Shown here in pieces: positions 9,315 to 14,456 of a stretch of 14,456 nucleotides of DNA. A model generated the notes under the pieces. That model searched no databases. It was not told the DNA's origin and worked only from the letters and a program-made list of their open reading frames with translations. Origin of the DNA: Paraglomus occultum. Its lineage: Eukaryota; Glomeromycota; Glomeromycetes; Paraglomerales; Paraglomeraceae. The DNA lies in contig CAJVPJ010000933.1 in assembly GCA_910592205.1 (NCBI GenBank), positions 1 through 14,456 on the forward strand, read 5' to 3'. Position 1 is the stretch's first letter, and the number at the start of each line of letters is the position of its first letter. Both the position numbers and the translations under genes were made by a program.

Positions 9315-11976
9315 TTACAACTTTGACTGATTCTTTTCAGCGTCTTTGCCATCATAAGTGGCAACAAGACTTCTCTTGCTGAATTGATGCTGGGTTATAA
9401 CGAGAAGACAAAATAAGAGATTAGGATACTTATGGCAATATATTACTTACTGGCAGAGTATCTCAAAAGAGCGTAACTTACCGCGACATTAAACGTCGTG
9501 TCTTTATCGTTTTCACGTGATTCCATCGGAATATATGACCTGACAGGCGGGCCCGTGTATGCTTGTCTGGGACGCCAAATTTTAGATTCCTTATCCTCTA
9601 ATGACTCTTTCCAGTGGGCAAGCCATCCAGCAATACGAGGAATGGCTACAAGAAGAGAGATAGCGTTGATTGTTAGTAATCGGCTTGGGATTTGCGATAG
9701 CGTTTATTAATCAAGCATACCGAAAAGCACTGGGAACATGTCAGTCGGGAATCCCATGGCCTTATAAATTAGTCCAGAATAGAAATCAACGTTGGGATAC
9801 AACTTCCTCTTGACAAAGTATTCATCGGTCAAAGCCTTTTTCTCTAATTCAATCGCAACGTCAATGAGCGGTTCATTTCCACACACTTCAAACACCTATT
9901 AAAAAAAAAACCACATATAACCTCCGGTTTTAATTATATCTTTAAAGCGTCTAATCATTCACCGGGCTTTCCGACTCGCAAATCATAATACAAACCTCAT
10001 AAGCAATATTTCTAACAATCTTTGCTCTAGGATCATAGTTCTTGTATATTCTATGTCCGAAACCGAATAGTTTTCTCTTCCTCTGTTTCACTTCTTCCAA
10101 AAACTGAGACACCTTCTCGGTCGATCCAATTTCTTCCAACATTCTCAACACCGCTTCATTGGCGCCTCCATGGAGAGGGCCGTACAAAGCTGCTGCTGCT
10201 CCCGCAACTGCGCTGTATGGGTCAACAAGAGAAGATCCAATATGACGCATTGCTGCCGTCGAGCAGTTTAGCTCATGGTCTAGTTAGTTAAATAAAAAAG
10301 TCAATATAATTGTTGCATATATTGGACACCAAGTTGCAATCACGGATCACTTGCCAGCATGAAGAATAAATAGAATGTCAAGCGCCCGTGTTAGTTTGGG
10401 GTTGGGTTTATAGTTTTTTTCTGAGAGATGATCGAGCATGTAGAGAAAGTTTTCCGTGTAAGTGAAATTATTCTGTGGTGGATTGTAAGTACTGTGAAAA
10501 AATAAGGGATGAATGATAGTTAGTAAGTAATGAGCGTAATTCTGACGTTTCCGTTTTTACGTTTTACACCACATCAATCAAGCAATTATAGACTATTACT
10601 TACCGCCCAATCCGGTGCCGATACGCTATGCTGCAACGTAAGCGGAGAAAAGGGATTAGCAAAATAAAATATAGAAAATAGCAAAATAAAAAACAGTGTT
10701 GTAAAAATACTCACGCAGCCAGTGTTGGTGTTTTCCCCAACAATCTAAATATTTGCTTGTTCCTCGCTTGCTCGTTTTTAGTGAACAAGTCTGACCCCTA
10801 AGGATGTAGACACACGCGTCAATCTCCCACGTACTATATTCAATCTCCCACCTACACACATTCCAATTCACTGACTATTACATACCACTAAAGCAGGATT
10901 AGCATCAGGATGGAAAGTGCTCATTGCAGCAATGCCAGAAATAAACATTCCCATAGGATGTGCATCATAGTTAAAATTACGCATGAGCTCGGCTACGTTA
11001 AAGTGCACAAATGTGTGATGCATAACTTCATGAACAAAGTTGGTGTATTGGGTCTTTGTCGGAAGTTCGCCATAGATGAGGAGATACGCAACTTCCAAGT
11101 ATGTAGACTTTTCAGCCAATTGCTCGATTGGGTACCCGCTTCATGATTGTGGAGAGGGGGGAGGGGAAAAGTAACCGCGATAGATTGATTTAGTCCAGTC
11201 GTCAAACATACAGTATGTGGGCATGCTTTGAAAATATTACCGATATCTCAGGACTCCGGCATCACCGTTAATGTAGGAAATCTTGGATTGAGCAACCGCC
11301 GTGTTCTGATAAGCTATAAAAATTTGACACGTGATAAGGATCTGCATCACATAACAAATAATCGAATAAGGCAAAGAAGTAGAAAAAGTAGACAGTACCT
11401 GGATCATACACCCTGTCAATATAGGATACAGCGTAAATGGTGAATCGTTGTTGGTTCAAATACCTTAACCACTCTACTCACCTTAAACCTTTGCCAGTTT
11501 CATCTTCTTCTCTTGAACCCATTGTTCCGGCGGCCTTCATCTCTTTGAATTTTACGGCAGGAATAGTGTTGTTCGTGATTGGAACTTCATAAATCTTGTT
11601 GGTACGGTTATCAAGAACGGTGAGCGATTGGGTGTTCTTGCTATTTAACGATGTAGTCGTTGAGTGGATGTTAGCTTGCCCGTGACTTGCTATAATTCAA
11701 TTTCCTCGGAACAAAGCAGCTTGGTCGATTGAAATACCTTCGGGGCAACACTACCACAGAAGTAGATTGAGCTGCGTTCGTGCCGTCCGCTGTCGTCGGT
11801 TTAGGAAAAGCCCACGAGACCCCGGTAGCATTGTCAATCAGAGTGAGAGAACTGTATATGATCGAATTAGAAATACGTTGAATTAAATTATTTTACCCAT
11901 AGAGTATAAGCTAAAACTCAAATCCTATGTATTCTGCATGCAGCAACACTAACTCTTTGGTATCGTCTTTCCCCAT
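9315..11976 (-). CDS. Citrate synthase, type II, peroxisomal (SKL), 13 exons
   Basis: Condenses acetyl-CoA and oxaloacetate to citrate. Exons (minus strand): 11976-11954, 11851-11738, 11685-11482, 11412-11399, 11313-11241, 11138-10886, 10797-10715, 10630-10604, 10491-10355, 10279-9996, 9895-9721, 9645-9482, 9389-9315. Together they make 1626 nt in one frame, 541 aa. All phases match. All introns (52-112 nt) are GT-AG except 10354-10280, which is GC-AG. Landmarks are [48 protein letters not shown] (His311), catalytic His346 (GPLHGG), His385 (GFGHR) and Asp441 (NVDFYSG). Residues 1-113 are longer than usual and carry two similar N-terminal hairpin motifs. The last residues are SKL, a peroxisomal PTS1, so a glyoxylate-cycle role is likely. 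It most resembles bacterial GltA and plant peroxisomal enzymes. No mitochondrial presequence was seen. The core is certain; exons 1-2 (starting MGKDDTKD) are the least certain. Confidence 0.9.
9318..9326 (-). other. C-terminal SKL peroxisomal targeting signal
   Basis: TCA AAG TTG immediately before the TAA encodes Ser-Lys-Leu, the canonical PTS1. It is reached only if the 92-nt intron 9481-9390 is removed. The preceding residues (EKNQ) are polar, as is usual before PTS1. Confidence 0.82.
10280..10354 (-). other. GC-AG intron in citrate synthase
   Basis: The 75-nt intron starts GCAAGT after CATGCTG and ends CTAACTAG. The frame and the conserved LHA|DHELNC protein joint fix both borders, and no GT nearby would work. 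The rest of the 5' site is consensus, as is typical of GC-AG introns. Confidence 0.88.
10819..10851. repeat. 12-bp direct repeat inside a citrate synthase intron
   Basis: TCAATCTCCCAC occurs at 10819-10830 and again at 10840-10851, 21 bp apart start to start, inside intron 10885-10798. It is probably a small slippage duplication and has no evident effect on the splice sites. Confidence 0.7.
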
Positions 11977-12522
11977 GGTTCAAGTATATATCAGATAAAG
12001 TGCTTTGTATAATATGAGACTTACAGCAACAGGTTGGAAAGATCAATCAAACGTTTAAATACCCGAGTCAAAGATCAAGATCTTGTCGCTATTTAGCATA
12101 TGCGATGTGCATGCCACATGTTTACCGATAATCATTACCGATTACAACAGGTAATTTTCAAATCTTGTGAATCTTGTCCAACAATGATAGTGATGTATGA
12201 TCGGGTGAATCCGTTCCGGATGAAATCTGTGTCACATTCAAGGAAACAATTCTGGCATAGATTAGTTCGCATTATCATGTTATCCCACGTACACTCCCCC
12301 CTTGAATTTAGTGATCGACATTACATAATATTAATGAACTTTTTGGTATGATTATAGTAACGTGTTTCGGGGTCGGAAGTTCTGTTTATCAGAACAACTG
12401 CCAAATCTTTTTCGCGAAGGTAACAAAGATCTTTTTTTTTCTATATTGTAAATTTACCTGCAAACAAGGGCCGACTCAGCCGGTTTGTTTAATTGAACGA
12501 CTGATCCTCCCTCTATAAACGA

Positions 12523-12540
12523 TGACGCATCATGACGCAT
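12523..12540. promoter_or_regulatory. Tandem TGACGCAT elements
   Basis: TGACGCAT at 12523-12530 and again at 12533-12540, separated by two bases. The octamer resembles bZIP (ATF/CREB or AP-1 class) binding sites, which begin TGACG. It lies just downstream of a TATA-like CTATAAAC. Function is inferred only from the motif. Confidence 0.4.
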
Positions 12541-12572
12541 GTTAAAAGTAGAATGTTGACATTTTAACATGC
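12537..12572. repeat. Perfect 11-bp inverted repeat, 14-nt loop
   Basis: GCATGTTAAAA (12537-12547) and TTTTAACATGC (12562-12572) are exact reverse complements around a 14-nt loop. The left arm overlaps the second TGACGCAT. It could be a hairpin or a dyad binding site. It has no T-run after it and no known family. Confidence 0.75.
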
Positions 12573-13489
12573 CACCAATTTAACCGAAACTCTTTTGGCT
12601 TTATTCACGTCAAACGTACACGGAAAGAGTGGCGTCGCTGTTATTCAAGTTTGGTTGGAGAAATAAGGTAAGCTTGACCAACCATTCGACAATACCTATG
12701 TTTTTGCTATTCTCTTATTTGTCATCTGTTTCTTGGGCGTTAACATTTCGGTAATTTCTTTGTCTGTCGGAATGCAATTCCGATTATTGTTGTATGCTCA
12801 AACTTACTGGATGCAATTTTCTGACATCAACATGAATAAATAAACAAGGTATAAAGAATGCATTATCAAAAAGTTCTAAACAACGTTTATTCGATAAAAT
12901 GCCTAAATAAGCGCTCAAGCTATTCCAAGAATTAGTAGTTTGACTCGTCGTTACAAACATCTGAGATTGTCACACAACAACTTTTGCATTTTGCATTTTT
13001 TGAAAGATTGAGAAGCCGCGTGTCGTTTCGTCTAGCGGAATCCTTGTTATTATTTGTTAGGTATATTTGTAACAGCAGCCGGGGACGCGGAAAAAGTGTT
13101 TTTACTACCGGACTAGTAACCGACTATAACAATCCTTACTTGTATTCAAAATTTTTTTTAAAAAAAAAAGTTTTCTACTTTGTGCAAAAAAATACCATCT
13201 GCTTGATGCCGTTCAAGCTTTCTAAATAAAAACTTGTATCTTTATAAATCAGTTAACAATCTGTGTCCCATGCATCAACGGTATATACAATAAATAATTT
13301 AATTTTTGAGTTTTAATAAAACATCACAATCAACAGAGCGAGACAAAAATAATGACTTGACTGTTATGCGCGTATATGCAGAATGCATGCCAACGTGGTA
13401 TGCGACAGCTAATATAAATGCGTACACGCCAATTGTGCGTACACCAAGTTTGTCAGAGAGCCTCCAAAAGTTGACGTTGATACTGAAAA

Positions 13490-13754
13490 AGATATCAGTA
13501 TGACGAATATCTCAAGTCGAAATCAGGTAAGAAAGCGCTAAATATATCTTTGTTGGGGAATAGTTAGAAAATTATCAGTGCATTGCAAGGGGTTGTCGTT
13601 GCTTGGGGCAGAGCTGAATCACAAAAGAGTGGTTTATACTGTATATAGCCTCTTTAACGATGAACATGAAATTGGGTTAATAGAGGCGAAACGTAGAAAG
13701 GATAGTAAACATTATAACAGCGTGAGGAATAATGTGTACGTCGTTGATTGGTAG
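13490..13754 (+). CDS. Candidate two-exon coding segment, unknown product
   Basis: A short exon ending AAATCAG at 13526 is followed by a 52-nt GT-AG intron (13527-13578, GTAAGA to ATTATCAG), matching the smallest citrate synthase intron in size. The next exon (13579-13754) is open for 57 codons to a TAG. Spliced, the frame reads YDEYLKSKS then VHCKGLSLLGAELNHKR, with a later basic EAKRRKDSK and a hydrophobic end NNVYVVDW. The upstream limit is unknown: a TGA at 13484-13486 blocks extension, so another splice would be needed. No start codon and no family were identified. An alternative phase of the first exon (EPPKVDVDTEKDISMT) also looks protein-like but gives an early stop after splicing. 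It may be real, a remnant or chance. Confidence 0.28.
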
Positions 13755-14113
13755 AAAGAAGAGCTAGAACTTAACAATGTTTGTTAATTATCTTACGCGG
13801 GAGACTCCATTAATAGGCTTATCTCATACTCAACCATCCCCTGTTATTTCCTTCCCACCCCCTGACAATGTTGAGATACTGTGAGTACTATGGATTGCAT
13901 CATATCAAAATAACTCTTTATTCAAATTTTTTTATTATACCCGTCTGAATAGGTAGTTGAACATACCTGCTATGATCAAGCCGAAACACACACAAGTAGT
14001 TTTTCTCCATCTTTTCCGAAAGTTGTTTGCTGAAAGAGCGATTGATAAATGGAAACAATCGACATTTTATCTGTCACTCTTACACGTATAAATGTGCTTA
14101 TAGTATTATTCAG
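13755..14113. other. Unassigned AT-rich sequence
   Basis: No feature supported in either strand. It separates two weak coding candidates. Confidence 0.4.
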
Positions 14114-14278
14114 CCCTCATCGCCGCCAGGACGAACTGATTACAAACCCTACGGAAAAGGTAGTAGCTATCCTGATACGATAAATTCCTGTCCGACTGAT
14201 AGTTATTTTCAACACCTCGGCAGGACTAAGGATACATCTTTTTCGTATATGCTTACACAATTGCCTCATCTAATGTAA
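14114..14278 (+). CDS. Candidate terminal exon, Pro/Ser/Tyr-rich, unknown
   Basis: An open stretch following a plausible 3' splice site (TATTATTCAG at 14104-14113) and ending in TAA at 14276-14278. The translation, beginning PSSPPGRTDYKPYGKGSSYP, is rich in Pro, Ser and Tyr and looks more like protein than the surrounding AT-rich frames. The open frame extends back to 14027 but without an ATG. There is no recognisable domain and no upstream exon joined with confidence. The rest of the window to 14456 holds nothing else identified. Confidence 0.22.
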   Translation, partial: PSSPPGRTDYKPYGKGSSYPDTINSCPTDSYFQHLGRTKDTSFSYMLTQLPHLM

Positions 14279-14456
14279 TAGTAATAAGCAAGTCCGGAAG
14301 CACCGATATGTTGTCGTCTATCGAGAGCGAGAAAAAAAATCCAAGTTGTGACGATAATGCACGTTTTTGCAAGCGTAAAAAGAACAAACTATAATGAATA
14401 GGTGAGATTACCATTAATGCCCCTTTTTCGTGGGCCATACAATCACTTTCGCAATG

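Larger units (their letters stand above)
11977..13489. other. Citrate synthase upstream region and unassigned sequence
   Basis: The first few hundred bases should contain the citrate synthase promoter and 5' untranslated region. No confident coding exon was found. Open frames at 12100-12351 and 12984-13229 (+) have no ATG at their start or no recognisable motif. A TATA-like CTATAAAC (12513-12520) is followed by the TGACGCAT pair, the inverted repeat and a consensus 5' splice site (AAATAAG|GTAAGC, near 12667). This could mark the promoter and non-coding first exon of a plus-strand gene, but no body for it could be assembled. Confidence 0.4.

Noticed and set aside
10656-10871. 71-codon minus-strand frame as a separate small protein
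   Set aside because: It crosses real introns and the citrate synthase exon 10797-10715 in another reading; the conserved exons explain the sequence.
10910-11205. Open frames on both strands around citrate synthase exon 6
   Set aside because: Shadows of the exon 11138-10886, which aligns to the citrate synthase family in one frame.
11450-11462. tRNA B-box-like GGTTCAAATACC
   Set aside because: No matching A-box or cloverleaf could be drawn, and it lies in a citrate synthase intron.
12100-12351. 83-codon plus-strand frame upstream of citrate synthase
   Set aside because: It has no recognisable domain, is rich in Cys/His/Met without pattern and lies in the likely promoter of a divergent gene.
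12984-13229. 81-codon plus-strand frame
   Set aside because: It starts with TTG and its Phe/Lys-rich end is produced by T- and A-runs, so there is no sign of real coding.

Overview
This is an AT-rich nuclear window from a eukaryote with compact, intron-bearing genes. Introns are 52-122 nt, mostly GT-AG with one GC-AG. The gene set is an AGO-clade Argonaute, a galactinol-synthase-like GT8 enzyme and a type II citrate synthase with a peroxisomal SKL tail. It is flanked by decayed protein kinase fragments of the kind massively expanded in arbuscular mycorrhizal fungi. An early-diverging fungus, probably Glomeromycotina, fits best. This assignment is inference; no rRNA or other marker is present.

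Layout. At 82-236 (+) lies a broken kinase relic. At 668-853 (-) is an unidentified open stretch that looks like a coding exon. At 1048-3804 (-) is an apparently intact three-exon Argonaute of 849 aa with a complete DEDH slicer tetrad and a full 5'-phosphate pocket. An AT-rich divergent spacer of about 1.7 kb follows. At 5477-6493 (+) is a two-exon GT8 glycosyltransferase of 311 aa. At 6855-7208 (-) is a small unknown gene of about 95 aa whose reading frame is broken by one base at an A-run. At 7209-8517 there is no clear gene, but 8048-8254 is a GC-richer island that stays open in several frames. At 8518-8849 (+) is a second kinase relic. At 9315-11976 (-) is citrate synthase, reconstructed here as 13 exons and 541 aa. 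It has microexons of 14 and 27 nt, and its PTS1 is carried on a separate last exon. From 11977 to the end there is no confident gene. That stretch holds the citrate synthase upstream region, a tandem TGACGCAT pair joined to a perfect 11-bp inverted repeat, and two weak coding-exon candidates on the + strand.

The genes do not form an operon or an obvious pathway. Citrate synthase with SKL points to the glyoxylate cycle or export of beta-oxidation carbon. GT8 points to galactinol or related sugar-conjugate synthesis. Argonaute points to small-RNA silencing. The kinase relics show that the locus has received and decayed members of a multicopy family. No bacterial, phage, CRISPR or intact transposon feature was seen.
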